DNA of 64,000 nucleotides from Caulobacterales bacterium (GTDB lineage Bacteria; Pseudomonadota; Alphaproteobacteria; Caulobacterales; Parvularculaceae): contig JACKIL010000010.1 in assembly GCA_020638525.1 (NCBI GenBank), positions 1 to 64,000 on the forward strand, written 5' to 3'. Each line of letters starts with the position of its first letter. Positions within the stretch are counted from its first letter, which is position 1. Below, one piece after another: positions 17,494 through 26,700 of the stretch. The position numbers and the translations under genes were made by a program. Under the pieces are notes generated by a model. That model was given only the letters and a program-made list of their open reading frames with translations. It ran no database searches and had not been told where the DNA came from.

Positions 17494-17515
17494 TTAGAAT
17501 GAACGTTTATTCTAA
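17494..17515. promoter_or_regulatory. 22-bp palindrome, candidate operator of the TetR regulator of the efflux pump
   Basis: The arms TTAGAAT (17494-17500) and ATTCTAA (17509-17515) are perfect inverted repeats. The central eight bases contain the palindrome AACGTT, so 10 of 11 base pairs match across 22 bp. The site lies between the divergent adaptor gene (start 17430) and TetR gene (start 17585), where a repressor could control both. This is the expected location and size for an AcrR/TtgR-type operator. Binding is inferred. Confidence 0.75.
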
Positions 17516-17584
17516 CTAACAGGTAAATAAGTCAAGCAAGGCCCGATCACGTTTTTTTGCGTTGCGGGAGGAATGTGGGAGCAA

Positions 17585-18193
17585 ATGTCGGCAAGAGAAG
17601 CGATCGCCCTGAAAAGTGAGGACCGGCGGGAGAAGATTCTGCAGGCCGCCGAGCGTTGCTTTGTGGCGAGCGGCTTTCATGGCGCGCGAATGGCGCAGAT
17701 CGCCAAGGAGGCCGGAATGAGCCCCGGCCACGTCTACCACTATTTCGACAGCAAGGAGCAGATCATCGCGGAGATGGTCCGCGCCCATTCCGGCGAAAAG
17801 CGGGAAATGGTCGAGCGCTTCGAGGCGGCGGGTGACAAGCTGGTCGATCATATGGTCGACAATCTTGAGGAAAGCATCGACTCCTCGACGGACCCATTCT
17901 GGTCCGCCCTGACCCTCGAAATGGCGGCGGAAGCGACCCGCAACCCGGAAATAGCCGAGGTGCTGCGCTCGACCGACTGCGAGATCAAATCGCGGGTCGT
18001 GGCCTGCCTCGCCGGTCAGTCCGGCAAGGAAGACATTGAAACACGCCTCGAAGTGCTGATCGCTCTCTTTCAGGGGCTCGGCGTGCGGAACATCATCAAC
18101 CCCGAGCTCGACAAGGCCGCGGTCATCCGCGTCGTGAAGGAAGTCGTCGAGACGCTCTTTCGCCGGACGGGAAGCGAGAGCGGCGACATCTAG
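17585..18193 (+). CDS. TetR-family regulator, probable repressor of the adjacent RND pump
   Basis: This 202-residue protein has an N-terminal TetR helix-turn-helix at about residues 14-55 (ILQAAERCFVASGFHGARMA, then SPGHVYHYFDSKEQII) and a divergent ligand-binding half that would sense a drug or metabolite. I chose ATG 17585 because GGGAG lies just upstream at a workable distance. The in-frame ATG at 17573 sits directly against its GGGAGGA, too close for normal initiation. The 22-bp palindrome upstream is the likely binding site, giving autoregulation and control of the pump. Confidence 0.9.
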   Translation: MSAREAIALKSEDRREKILQAAERCFVASGFHGARMAQIAKEAGMSPGHVYHYFDSKEQIIAEMVRAHSGEKREMVERFEAAGDKLVDHMVDNLEESIDSSTDPFWSALTLEMAAEATRNPEIAEVLRSTDCEIKSRVVACLAGQSGKEDIETRLEVLIALFQGLGVRNIINPELDKAAVIRVVKEVVETLFRRTGSESGDI

Positions 18194-18284
18194 GCCGGGG
18201 GAATTGCGGCTTGGAGCCGCTACGAGACTCATTCTAGTCAGAGGGCTGACGCACAGAAGCGGAACGGTCAGCTCTCTGAATGTG

Positions 18285-19577
18285 ATGCCCCTCTTGCTTG
18301 CGGCCATCGCCGCACTCGCCGTGATCGCCGTCATTGCGCTGGCGGTTGTTCTTTCCCACGCCCAAAGTCAGATGACGGAGCTTCGCGCCGAGCTTGCGCG
18401 GCGCAATGCGCTTGTCGGCGCCGCAGCGCATTTGCTGCGGACAAATCTTCAGAACGTAGTGGGGCTAAGCCGGCTTGCAGCCCGGGGCGATGGGTTCAAT
18501 CCCGAAGCGACACGCGACAGGCTCGACAAGATCGCCCTTGCGGGAAGCGAAATGGGCGTTGTTCTTGACGATGCGCTCGCCATTTTCGACCTCAACGCCG
18601 ACAGGTTGCGTATCCAGCAGGGCGTATTCAATCTCTTGGATCTGGTTTCCGAGGTTCGCAACGCCTTCGACCATGCGGCGCGCCGCAAGGCGCTCAATCT
18701 TACAATGACAGTCGTGCCTTCGCAGGGCGTTTGGCTTTCGGGCGACGCATCCTGCGTCCAGAAATGCGTCTCGGCGCTGGTCGCCCAGCTTGTCAAACAA
18801 ACGAACGCCGGCGAGATCCGAATTGAAGCCTCGATCTCCGAGCCGAAGCCGTCTCGCGACTGCGATGTCACGATCAGCGTTGCAGCGGGCGAGGGCGGGC
18901 AGGACCAGTATATGCTGGACGCCTTTTTCAATCCGGCCAAACACCACCTCAATCCGAATGTCGAGCACGATCCCGCGGCGATGTTGTCGCTCGTGCTCGC
19001 CAAGAAGCTCGCACAGCGCATGGGCGGGGATATTACGGTGAAGGGCGCCTATGCGGGCGGCGTGCGTTTCGTGCTGACCATGAAGTCAAGCGTTGCGGCT
19101 GCGCCGGCGCCGCGGCCAGAGGCGGCGAAGCCGAAGGCGAGCGCCGATGCGCGCCCCGGCGAAATGGCGCTCCTCAAAGGGCTACGCGTGCTCGCCGTCG
19201 ACGATGACGAAACGAACCTTATTGTGCTCGCCGGCTATCTGAAGATGTTCGGGGCGCGCGAAGTGCTCTTTGCGACGAACGGCGAAGAAGCGGTGCGCGT
19301 CGTTGAGGATGAGAGCTGCGACCTTGTCTTCATGGATGTCTACATGCCCGTGCTCGACGGTTTGGGCGCGACGGAGCGCATTAGGGCGCTCCCGGGCGAT
19401 GAGGCGCACGTTCCGATCATCGCCCTTACGGCGGCGGCGCTCGACGCCGATAGAAAGCGATGCCTCGACGCGGGGATGGATTTCTTCATCGCGAAACCTC
19501 TTCGCGAGGAGGATTTGCGCCTCGCCATCATGCTCGTTTCACGCAAGGGTAGAGATGCCGAGGCCGGGCGCGCGTAG
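18285..19577 (+). CDS. Hybrid histidine kinase with C-terminal receiver domain
   Basis: This signalling protein has about 430 residues. A membrane helix lies at about 3-25. A short linker is followed by a HisKA-like H-box (AHLLRTNLQNVVG) with H49 as the likely phosphorylated residue. A degenerate HATPase domain ends in KLAQRMGGDITVKGAYAGGV. The C-terminal receiver, about 305-425, has phospho-acceptor D351 in FMDVYMP, acidic pair DDDE and the conserved Lys in IAKPL. The N-box is hard to see, so kinase activity may be weak. A TTG at 18204 would add 27 residues. No separate output domain is present, so it probably hands phosphate to a partner. Confidence 0.85.
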   Translation: MPLLLAAIAALAVIAVIALAVVLSHAQSQMTELRAELARRNALVGAAAHLLRTNLQNVVGLSRLAARGDGFNPEATRDRLDKIALAGSEMGVVLDDALAIFDLNADRLRIQQGVFNLLDLVSEVRNAFDHAARRKALNLTMTVVPSQGVWLSGDASCVQKCVSALVAQLVKQTNAGEIRIEASISEPKPSRDCDVTISVAAGEGGQDQYMLDAFFNPAKHHLNPNVEHDPAAMLSLVLAKKLAQRMGGDITVKGAYAGGVRFVLTMKSSVAAAPAPRPEAAKPKASADARPGEMALLKGLRVLAVDDDETNLIVLAGYLKMFGAREVLFATNGEEAVRVVEDESCDLVFMDVYMPVLDGLGATERIRALPGDEAHVPIIALTAAALDADRKRCLDAGMDFFIAKPLREEDLRLAIMLVSRKGRDAEAGRA

Positions 19578-19895
19578 AGTTCCATTGCTACACTCTGCGT
19601 CATGTCGCCGAGATTGATATGCTTTACATCGAAGCTCGATTCGTATCATTCGGCGGCGCATTCGCTTGCAGGGTTCTCCTTCCGGAGAACATATTATTTC
19701 AGCTTCAGGAACGCTGAAGCTGCGCGGGGCGGGTTTTAGATTAATTGCGATTATCGGCTGTGGCGCGTGGCCCCGCGCGCAGGCATTAACAGATGATGAA
19801 AGATAAAATTGTCGCCACACTTGCCTTCAAATGAGGGTGATGTGCGTACGGATTAAGCATTACCTGTACCCCAATCAATTTTGCGGGGTGAAGTC
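19578..19895. other. 318-base intergenic region with two consecutive hairpins
   Basis: No gene is visible here. Two inverted repeats lie close together. The first is GTTCTCC-TTCC-GGAGAAC at 19673-19690. The second is CAGCTTCAG-GAACG-CTGAAGCTG at 19700-19722. Neither is followed by a T-run. They could shape a transcript leader for the next gene, stabilise RNA ends, or mark a small RNA; nothing in the sequence decides between these. Confidence 0.45.
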
Positions 19896-21119
19896 ATGTC
19901 TAATGCAGCGGCTAAAGTTCTCGTCGTTGATGACCTGGAAGACAATCGAAATGTTCTGAGCAGGCATCTGGCCCGTATGGGCTGCGACGTTTCCATGGCG
20001 ACCAACGGGCGCGAGGCGCTCGACGCCATCAAGGACGACGACCATGAGATCGTTCTTCTCGACATCATGATGCCGGAGATGAACGGTTTCGATGTCATTG
20101 AGAAAGTCCGGGCGAACAAGGACGGCAAGCAGCCATCCATCATCGCGATTTCAGCGCGTCACGATACGGATGCGATCACGCGCGCGCTCAATATGGGCGC
20201 GAACGACTATGTTACGAAGCCCTACGATTTCCCGGTCGTCTGGGCGCGCGTTGAGAAGCAGCTCAACCAGGCTCGATCCATGTCGCTCGTGCGCGAGGTG
20301 AATACGCGCCTGATGAAGCGCATTCGAAAACTGCGCGAGAACGAGCATGTCACGCTCGAGGACACTGAAGGCGCTGTCGATGCAATCATCCGGACTGCGC
20401 TTCAATCGGTGCAACGCGGGGATCTGCAGAGCAAGCTCAATCACGAAGTGCGCACCCGTCTTCATCAAATTCTCGGCCTCTCGCAGCAAATGCAAAGCTA
20501 CGATATCGAAAAGGCAGGACCCTTCGAGACAGAGCGTCGCTTCCGTCATATCGAAAAGAGCGGTCTCGGGCTTCTCGCGATTTTCGAAGACCTGACGGAC
20601 TACATGACGCTTCAGGGCGGCCTTCCAGAGCCGGCCGACATGGATGTCAATTTGCGCTCGGCCGTTCTCCATGAATGGGAAATGCTTGGCGGACGCCAGG
20701 ATATGTCGGCGGCCTCAATTGAGATTTTCACGAATGATCCGAAACAGACCGTCAAAGCGAGCCCTTATTATGTACGCAAAGCGATCGCGGCGGTGCTCTC
20801 CAACGCTGCGCGCTTCAATGACAAGCCGGCGCAAGTGAAGGTGCGGCTGTCGCCATTCTCTGAAGAGTTCTACCGCGTCGCGGTGGAAGACAACGGCATC
20901 GGCATTCCTGCAGACCAGCGTGTTGATGTGCTCGCGCCGTTCTATCAGGTCGATAACAGCACGACGCGCAAATATAATGGTCTCGGCCTGGGCCTCGCCA
21001 TCGCGAACAGCGTCATGACGCTTCACAATGGTAAGATTGAGCTGAAAGAAGCGCCTTCCGGCAAGGGCGCGGTCGCCGAACTGTACTTCCCCTACACCCA
21101 GCCCCAACCCACGGCGTAA
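19896..21119 (+). CDS. Receiver-histidine kinase protein (REC-HisKA-HATPase)
   Basis: This 407-residue cytoplasmic protein has the receiver at the front. REC spans about 7-125, with the acidic pocket VDDLED, acceptor D56 in LLDIMMPE and Lys in VTKPYD. A coiled linker is followed by an H-box with H183 in LNHEVRTRLHQILG and a HATPase domain with VEDNGIGIPADQRVDV and GLGLGLAIANSV. Such REC-first kinases usually sit in the middle of a relay. The ATG at 19896 is preferred over an upstream TTG at 19881. A clear terminator follows. Confidence 0.9.
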   Translation: MSNAAAKVLVVDDLEDNRNVLSRHLARMGCDVSMATNGREALDAIKDDDHEIVLLDIMMPEMNGFDVIEKVRANKDGKQPSIIAISARHDTDAITRALNMGANDYVTKPYDFPVVWARVEKQLNQARSMSLVREVNTRLMKRIRKLRENEHVTLEDTEGAVDAIIRTALQSVQRGDLQSKLNHEVRTRLHQILGLSQQMQSYDIEKAGPFETERRFRHIEKSGLGLLAIFEDLTDYMTLQGGLPEPADMDVNLRSAVLHEWEMLGGRQDMSAASIEIFTNDPKQTVKASPYYVRKAIAAVLSNAARFNDKPAQVKVRLSPFSEEFYRVAVEDNGIGIPADQRVDVLAPFYQVDNSTTRKYNGLGLGLAIANSVMTLHNGKIELKEAPSGKGAVAELYFPYTQPQPTA

Positions 21120-21150
21120 TCCCCCCGAACGCCATTAAGGTAGGGCCCCA

Positions 21151-21182
21151 GCGCGGCGAGCTTACGCTCGCAGCGCTTTTTT
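21151..21182 (+). terminator. Intrinsic terminator after the receiver-kinase gene
   Basis: A GC-rich stem (GCGCGGCGAGC / GCTCGCAGCGC, 10 of 11 pairs, TTAC loop) at 21151-21176 is followed by six T residues at 21177-21182. It lies 31 bases after the stop codon of the plus-strand gene. It reaches the stop codon of the converging minus-strand response regulator. Confidence 0.8.
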
Positions 21183-21567
21183 ATCGGTCGCTATACTTCG
21201 CGAGGAGAGCGCTTAGTTCAGCGAAGTTGATCGGCTTTGAAAGATAGTCGGAACACCCGGCGTCGAGGCATTTCTCGCGGTCGCCCTGCATGGCGTAAGC
21301 GGTGAAGGCGATGATCGGGAGCTCGCTATAGGTCTTGCGCACGCGAATTTGCTGGGCGGCGTCCCAGCCAGTAAGAACTGGCATGTTCATGTCGAGGAGC
21401 AGGACATCAAAGTCGCCGGCAAGAGCTTTTTCGACGCAGGCCTTACCATCCGAGACGAATGTGGGCGCATGCCCCGCGCGCTTGAGGAAGCGTTCGAGGA
21501 TTATCTTTCCGTCGTCGTTGTCGTCCGCAACGAGAATGTTCAGAGATCGCATCTTCGCGTGTCCCAT
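21181..21567 (-). CDS. Single-domain response regulator
   Basis: This 128-residue protein consists of a receiver domain only. It has the acidic pocket VADDND, acceptor D59 in LLLDMNMP, the conserved Thr/Ala in IAFTAYA and the Lys in YLSKPIN. With no output domain it must act by protein contact, either on a motor or enzyme or as a phosphate shuttle. It starts 12 bases after the stop of the sensor kinase gene on the same strand, so the two form a pair. An internal ATG at 21552 (MRSLNILVADD) is an alternative start. Confidence 0.9.
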   Translation of the reverse strand: MGHAKMRSLNILVADDNDDGKIILERFLKRAGHAPTFVSDGKACVEKALAGDFDVLLLDMNMPVLTGWDAAQQIRVRKTYSELPIIAFTAYAMQGDREKCLDAGCSDYLSKPINFAELSALLAKYSDR

Positions 21568-21579
21568 CGTCTCGAAAAA

Positions 21580-23775
21580 CTAAGCGGCGGCTTCCTTGGC
21601 GCCGCCGCCATCTCGCACCGTCAGCGTAAAGACAGAGCCTTCGCCCGGCTTGCTGCGTGCGGTGATGTCGCCGCCCATGAGCTGAGCAAAGCGACGGGCG
21701 ATGGGAAGGCCAAGACCCGTTCCGCCCGCGCTTGCCTGGTGTTCATTTTCGACCTGAGCGAACTCTTCAAAGATGGAGAGGCATTGATCTTCGCTCATGC
21801 CGAGGCCGGTGTCCTTCACTTCGAAGGCGATTATCCGGCTAGCGCCTTCTCCTTGGGCGGTGATCGTCAACGTTATTTCGCCAGCCTCAGTGAATTTCGC
21901 TGCATTGCTGAGGAGATTGAGAAGGCATTGCGTGACCTTCTTGCGGTCGATCAAAATCGTGTCGAGATTTCGCTGGCAACGCACGACCAGTCGGTTGGCG
22001 CGTTTGGCGACAAGCGGATCGACGCTGGCGCGTATTTCAGTCAGGAGGTCGCGGATGGAGATAGAAGAATAGGAAAGCTCCATCTTGTTCGCTTCGACCT
22101 TTGCAAGGTCAAGAACGTCATTGATCAGCGTGAGCAGATGCGCGGCGTTGACTTTGACGCGCTCGAGATCAGTGAAAGTTTGGGAGTCAGTTGTTCCCTC
22201 GTCCTGCTGATCCTGCATCATGAGATCAGTATAGCCGAGAATGGCGTTGAGCGGCGTGCGCAGCTCATGACTCATATTTGCAAGGAAGCGACTCTTTGAA
22301 AGGCTAGCTTGATCTGCTGTCTTTTTGGCTGCGGAAAGTTCGGCCGTCCGTTCGTTGATCGTCTGTTCGAGGCGGGCCTGCGCCTCCTGGAATGAGATCC
22401 GCATCCGCGTTACATCCGTGACGTCGCGCCCTGATATGAACAGTTGAACGGATTCTCCAGTGCGTCCCAGTCGCGCGACACGAAGGCGAAACAGGCGGTC
22501 TTGTTCAGCGCCGCGGAATGCTGCTTCGGACGCAGCCGCGCCGTCGACAACAGCCGAGTTGATGAGGTCCATCCAGGCGTTCTGGCCGCCGCCTTCCTTG
22601 AGAGCGAAGACATTCCAGACATAGTCGCCGACGCATTCATTCCTGGATTTCTTGACGAAGCTGAGCGCTGGCCGGTTGATTTCCGACACGACGCCGCGCT
22701 CGGAAACGAAGATGCAGATGTCTTCGTTCTCGTCAAAAGAAACGCGAATACGCGATTGCAGTTCCTCTTTTACTCTGCAAAGGGCCACCTCGCGGTCTGC
22801 GAGCTCGATGAATGCAAGGCGCTGGGTCATTCCATTGAGCGTTCCGAACTCGGCCGCGTACATTCTGGCGTAGCGCTTGACGCCCGCGCGATCAATGAAC
22901 GCCATGATGGGCTGGTCAGTGTTCGCCATAACGCTCACATCCGCCGGAACGAAGGCGACGAAGGGCGCTTTACCGCCATCGATCTCTCGTGCTGGGAACA
23001 TTTCCCGAGCCGCCGGGGTTGCATCGAGAACCCTGTTCTCAGAGTCGAGAATGATGGCGATCACGTCTCCGGGAAATTGCGAGAGGGGCGGAGAAGCGCC
23101 TTCATTCGGCGTATTGAGCTCAGCCCGTTTCGCGCGCGCCACATGGAAGACGCCAAGCACAAGCAAAATGGCCGCGCCGATCCAAAACGCATCATGAATT
23201 AATGCACTGCGTGCAGGCGTATCTAAGGCGCCGATTTCCGCAAACGCCGCGCCGGTCAGAACCAGGGCGCCGAAAAGCGCGCCTGCCGTGACCGGCATTA
23301 CAACTGATTGCTGTTTGCCGTCGCCAATGCCTGCAATGCTCAAGAGGACGCCCAAGGGTGCAGCGGCCATAACGACAGCTGGCATGGCGCCAGTCCATGC
23401 AGCGCCATAGCCGGCCGCTGCGGCGATCAGACCATATCCTGCAGTCAGGAAGAATGCGCCTGCCAGTCCGATGACGATTGCAGCGATGGCGGAGGCGCGA
23501 TAGCGCGACTGCATGTATGGGGCGAGAAGACCGCCTGAGAATAACAGCGTTACACCTAACGCATGCAGAAGCAGAGCGCCGGAAGTCTCGCCGTTGGGAT
23601 TGGCGCCGACTACCAGTTCGATCGTGCAAAGCGGTGCGAATGAAAAGGCGACAGCGCCGAGTGCGAAAGGCGCGCGTGCATTGTCGTCACCGCTCTGCGC
23701 AAGGGCGAATGCCCGACGGGCCGCCACCAGCAACGCCGCGCAAATCAAGGGGGATGCAATCTGCCCGTAGGTCAA
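21580..23775 (-). CDS. Membrane sensor histidine kinase with PAS domain
   Basis: This 731-residue kinase has an N-terminal block of about eight hydrophobic helices (residues 1-215), unlike a simple two-helix sensor. A PAS-like region follows (IIAILDSENRVLDATPAAREMF), then a second sensor stretch and a coiled coil. The HisKA domain has the strong H-box FLANMSHELRTPLNAILGYT, and the HATPase domain has NLLSNAAKFTEAGE, DTGLGMSEDQ and GGTGLGLPIARRF. All kinase boxes are intact. The partner is the single-domain regulator encoded just downstream. The gene diverges from the secretion operon that begins at 23992, with 216 bases between. Confidence 0.92.
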   Translation of the reverse strand: MTYGQIASPLICAALLVAARRAFALAQSGDDNARAPFALGAVAFSFAPLCTIELVVGANPNGETSGALLLHALGVTLLFSGGLLAPYMQSRYRASAIAAIVIGLAGAFFLTAGYGLIAAAAGYGAAWTGAMPAVVMAAAPLGVLLSIAGIGDGKQQSVVMPVTAGALFGALVLTGAAFAEIGALDTPARSALIHDAFWIGAAILLVLGVFHVARAKRAELNTPNEGASPPLSQFPGDVIAIILDSENRVLDATPAAREMFPAREIDGGKAPFVAFVPADVSVMANTDQPIMAFIDRAGVKRYARMYAAEFGTLNGMTQRLAFIELADREVALCRVKEELQSRIRVSFDENEDICIFVSERGVVSEINRPALSFVKKSRNECVGDYVWNVFALKEGGGQNAWMDLINSAVVDGAAASEAAFRGAEQDRLFRLRVARLGRTGESVQLFISGRDVTDVTRMRISFQEAQARLEQTINERTAELSAAKKTADQASLSKSRFLANMSHELRTPLNAILGYTDLMMQDQQDEGTTDSQTFTDLERVKVNAAHLLTLINDVLDLAKVEANKMELSYSSISIRDLLTEIRASVDPLVAKRANRLVVRCQRNLDTILIDRKKVTQCLLNLLSNAAKFTEAGEITLTITAQGEGASRIIAFEVKDTGLGMSEDQCLSIFEEFAQVENEHQASAGGTGLGLPIARRFAQLMGGDITARSKPGEGSVFTLTVRDGGGAKEAAA

Positions 23776-23991
23776 TGAAGCCGGGTTCCCTGACTGTGGT
23801 GAGGCACGTTAATAAGAGCCGCCGGAAACGTCATCTTGCTTGTAGTTCAACAATATTAAGTTTTCCTTCACCTAGTTGCGCGGTTACCGGGCGATTAACG
23901 CTTCGGCTAAAAATGCGGCGCACGTCACCCTTAGGCGAGGGCGCCCGGATTTGCATAAAAGGCTGAATATCCTCCAAGGCTGAATGTCCGC

Positions 23992-26700
23992 ATGGCTGAA
24001 GGCGGACTTTCACCCGGCTTACGAAGCGGGGTTGAGGATATGAGGCAGGCAGACGATCTACTCGGCGGAGCATCGGACGCGATTGCGCCGGATGCCGTGG
24101 CAGATGCGAGCGCGCTCGATCTGGGCGTTGCGCCTCGGCTCAAGGCGGAAGAGTTTCGCGCCGAGGACCTGGACGGCATCCTTGATGGCGTCTCCAGCAC
24201 CGGCAATCTCAACTTCGCCGTATTGCACGCCGGCGTCGCAGATGCGCTAGGGCCGGTCCTTGTTGAAGGCGACGGCGTCCTGAACGGCGTTACGGTAGGC
24301 GTTTCCGATGCTGTAGGGATAGGCGGGCAAGCGCTATATGGACTTGATCAGGGCGACTTTTCAGTTTCCTTCGACGGATTTGACGGCGCGTTTTCAGGCA
24401 GCGAGGACGGCGGGTTCTTTGTAGAGGAGTCGAGCGGTCCGAAAACGCTTGATCATCTCACCTCTATCGGTGGATCAAATTCATTTACGGCGCAATTTTC
24501 GGCGTTGCCGATTGGCGCCGCTGCGAATGAGAGCACAGCGTCGACGACGCCTCCAGTCACCAGCGGCAACGATCCTGTTGGTCCCTCTGACGGGCTGGAT
24601 AGCGTTGATCTTCCTTCCGTGGACATTCCGACGGTCGTTCAGCCGCCCGTGTCTACAGGCGGCGGCGACACTGGCGGAACCACGCCGGACGGAACCGACC
24701 CCGGCGCAGGCGGCGAAGGGGATGGCTCGAGCGGAATAGGCGATGCGGTCGATACAATTATCGATGACGTCGCCGATCTTCTTGATACGTTGACAGTCGC
24801 AGTCGGCGACACTGTCGTTCCGGTCGTAAACCAGGTAATCGACATCGTAGGCGACATCATCGCGCCGGTCGTTGATCTCGTTGATCCGGTCGTCGACGTT
24901 GTGACGGACGTCATCGACGTAGCGGTGGAAGAAGTTATCGATCTCGCTGGCGACGTCGTCGGGAGCGTAACGGACACAATCAACACTGGACTCGACATCA
25001 TTGAAACAGTCGCGTCCCCGGTTCTCGATGCGGCGAATGATCTCCTTGGCGCAATCTCTTCCGGCGCCGGGGATGTCGCGGGCGAGCTTCTCGGCGAAGC
25101 TGGCGGAGCGATCTCAGATGTCGTTTCCGGTGCGGCGGATGCGCTCCTTACGCCTGTTGCAGAAATTGGCGAAAACCTCGCTAGCGCGGGCGCCGAGTTG
25201 GTCACCGATGTCGTTACGGTCGTGCTCGATGGCGCAGCCGGTGAGATTTTGTCGCCCGTCACCGACCTTCTGGGCGGGGCGGCCGATAATCTCGGCGACG
25301 CTTCCAGTGGAGCGCTGTCGAATGTTACGGATATAGCCGGCAGCGTCCTCAATCCCGTGGAGGATTGGGCGGAAAGCGTCGTGGATTCAGTCGCTGATGC
25401 AGCAGGCGGTGTCATCGACAACATCATTGATCAGGTAAGCGACCCGCTTGCTGATGCGGCTGATCCGGTTATCGACATTGTTGATGAAGTTGCAGACAGC
25501 CTCGCAGGCGCGCTTGACGGCGGCGCGGAGAATATCAGTGACGTCGTGGGTGACGTCACTGCTCCGGTCGAAGATGTCGTCGATCAGGTCAGCGACGTTC
25601 TCACAGATGTGGCTGATCCGGTTGTCGATATTGTCGATGAAGTCGCGGACAGTCTCGCAGGCGCGCTCGACGGCGGTGCGGAGAATATCAGTGACGTCGT
25701 GGATGACGTCACAGCTCCGGTCGAAGATGTCGTTGAGCAGGTAAGCGATGGCCTTGCCGATGCGGTTGATCCGGTTGTCGATATTGTCGATGAAGTCGCG
25801 GACAGTCTTGCAGGCGCGCTCGACGGCGGCGCGGAGAATATCAGTGACGTCGTGGATGACGTCACAGCTCCGGTCGAAGATGTCGTTGATCAGGTCAGCG
25901 ACGGTCTTGCCGATGCGGCTGATCCGGTCGTCGATATTGTCGATGAAGTCGCAGACAGTCTCGCGGGCAGCGCAGACGGCGCCATACAAGATATTGCGGA
26001 TGGCGCGGGTGACGTGACAGATGGAGTCAATGATGCAATCGCCGACGTGACTGATCAAGTCACCGGCGGCGCATCAGATCTTGGCGATTCGCTTCTCGAT
26101 AGTCTCCTGCCGGATTCCGGAAGCGGCGATAATCCGCTGGTCGAAGTCGATCTCGCATTGTCGACTGGCGACAGCGCCGCCGGCGATACGAGCGCTGATG
26201 GCGAAGGCGCGCTACTCGACATCAACGGCGCGACGCCGCTTTCTTCAGATGATGTCGGCGGAGGCGGATATATCGATGAACTTCTTTCCGGCTCTGATGC
26301 AGAAGTGTCGGTCGGCGGCGGCGAAACGATAGATGTCGTTGAAGTGGTTGACGAGAGCGGTCTTACCGAAGTCGTTCCCGATACTGGACTTGTCGATGAA
26401 GGTGCGCTCGACGTCGATGGCGTTCTTGATCCGATTAGCGATGCAGTGAGCGATGCTACGGATCTTCTCGACGGCCTTGGCGGCGACGCAGATCTTTCGA
26501 TCGATATATCGGACACTGGCGATGTGAACGGCGATCTCATCAGTGATTTAACGCTCGACTCCGGCCTCGATGACGCCGCCGGAGACATTCTTGGCGGTTC
26601 TGACCTGCCCGAGCCAGACGTGAATCTCACGGAAGGCCTGCCTCTTGTCGACGATAGTCTCGGCTCTCTGGGTCATCTTGGCGGCGGGCTCTTTGGATGA
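23992..26700 (+). CDS. Large acidic Asp/Val-rich repeat protein, probable type I secretion substrate
   Basis: This 902-residue, highly acidic protein is built mainly of Val, Asp, Ala, Gly, Leu and Ile. It has no signal peptide, lacks clear RTX nonapeptides, and ends in DSLGSLGHLGGGLFG. Residues about 1-165 are non-repetitive, and about 190-245 is a Gly/Thr/Pro-rich linker. From about 250 on there are runs of short amphipathic units such as DVVDPVVDVVTDV. Three near-identical 51-residue repeats plus a partial fourth span residues 491-659. It is the first gene of an operon whose next genes encode two type I secretion ABC proteins and an HlyD adaptor, overlapping the first by ATGA. I infer an exported surface or biofilm protein; I do not recognise a characterised homologue. 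An ATG at 24040 is an alternative start. Confidence 0.75.
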   Translation: MAEGGLSPGLRSGVEDMRQADDLLGGASDAIAPDAVADASALDLGVAPRLKAEEFRAEDLDGILDGVSSTGNLNFAVLHAGVADALGPVLVEGDGVLNGVTVGVSDAVGIGGQALYGLDQGDFSVSFDGFDGAFSGSEDGGFFVEESSGPKTLDHLTSIGGSNSFTAQFSALPIGAAANESTASTTPPVTSGNDPVGPSDGLDSVDLPSVDIPTVVQPPVSTGGGDTGGTTPDGTDPGAGGEGDGSSGIGDAVDTIIDDVADLLDTLTVAVGDTVVPVVNQVIDIVGDIIAPVVDLVDPVVDVVTDVIDVAVEEVIDLAGDVVGSVTDTINTGLDIIETVASPVLDAANDLLGAISSGAGDVAGELLGEAGGAISDVVSGAADALLTPVAEIGENLASAGAELVTDVVTVVLDGAAGEILSPVTDLLGGAADNLGDASSGALSNVTDIAGSVLNPVEDWAESVVDSVADAAGGVIDNIIDQVSDPLADAADPVIDIVDEVADSLAGALDGGAENISDVVGDVTAPVEDVVDQVSDVLTDVADPVVDIVDEVADSLAGALDGGAENISDVVDDVTAPVEDVVEQVSDGLADAVDPVVDIVDEVADSLAGALDGGAENISDVVDDVTAPVEDVVDQVSDGLADAADPVVDIVDEVADSLAGSADGAIQDIADGAGDVTDGVNDAIADVTDQVTGGASDLGDSLLDSLLPDSGSGDNPLVEVDLALSTGDSAAGDTSADGEGALLDINGATPLSSDDVGGGGYIDELLSGSDAEVSVGGGETIDVVEVVDESGLTEVVPDTGLVDEGALDVDGVLDPISDAVSDATDLLDGLGGDADLSIDISDTGDVNGDLISDLTLDSGLDDAAGDILGGSDLPEPDVNLTEGLPLVDDSLGSLGHLGGGLFG
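25462..25968 (+). repeat. Tandem 153-bp repeats inside the secreted-protein gene
   Basis: Copies begin at 25462, 25615, 25768 and 25921 with exact 153-bp spacing. The first three are complete and the fourth keeps only about 48 bp. Each encodes 51 residues starting DPVVDIVDEVADSLAGALDG. The second and third copies are nearly identical at DNA level, indicating recent expansion by recombination or slippage. A degenerate partial unit precedes the array (from about 25415). Confidence 0.92.

Noticed and set aside
25462..25968. Could the regular repeats be a CRISPR array?
   Set aside because: The period is 153 bp, repeats are contiguous without unique spacers, and they are in frame within a coding sequence.
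25387..26058. Long minus-strand open frame with repeated residues opposite the repeat protein
   Set aside because: It mirrors the 153-bp repeats of the plus-strand gene. The plus-strand frame spans the whole gene, fits the operon and starts before the array.
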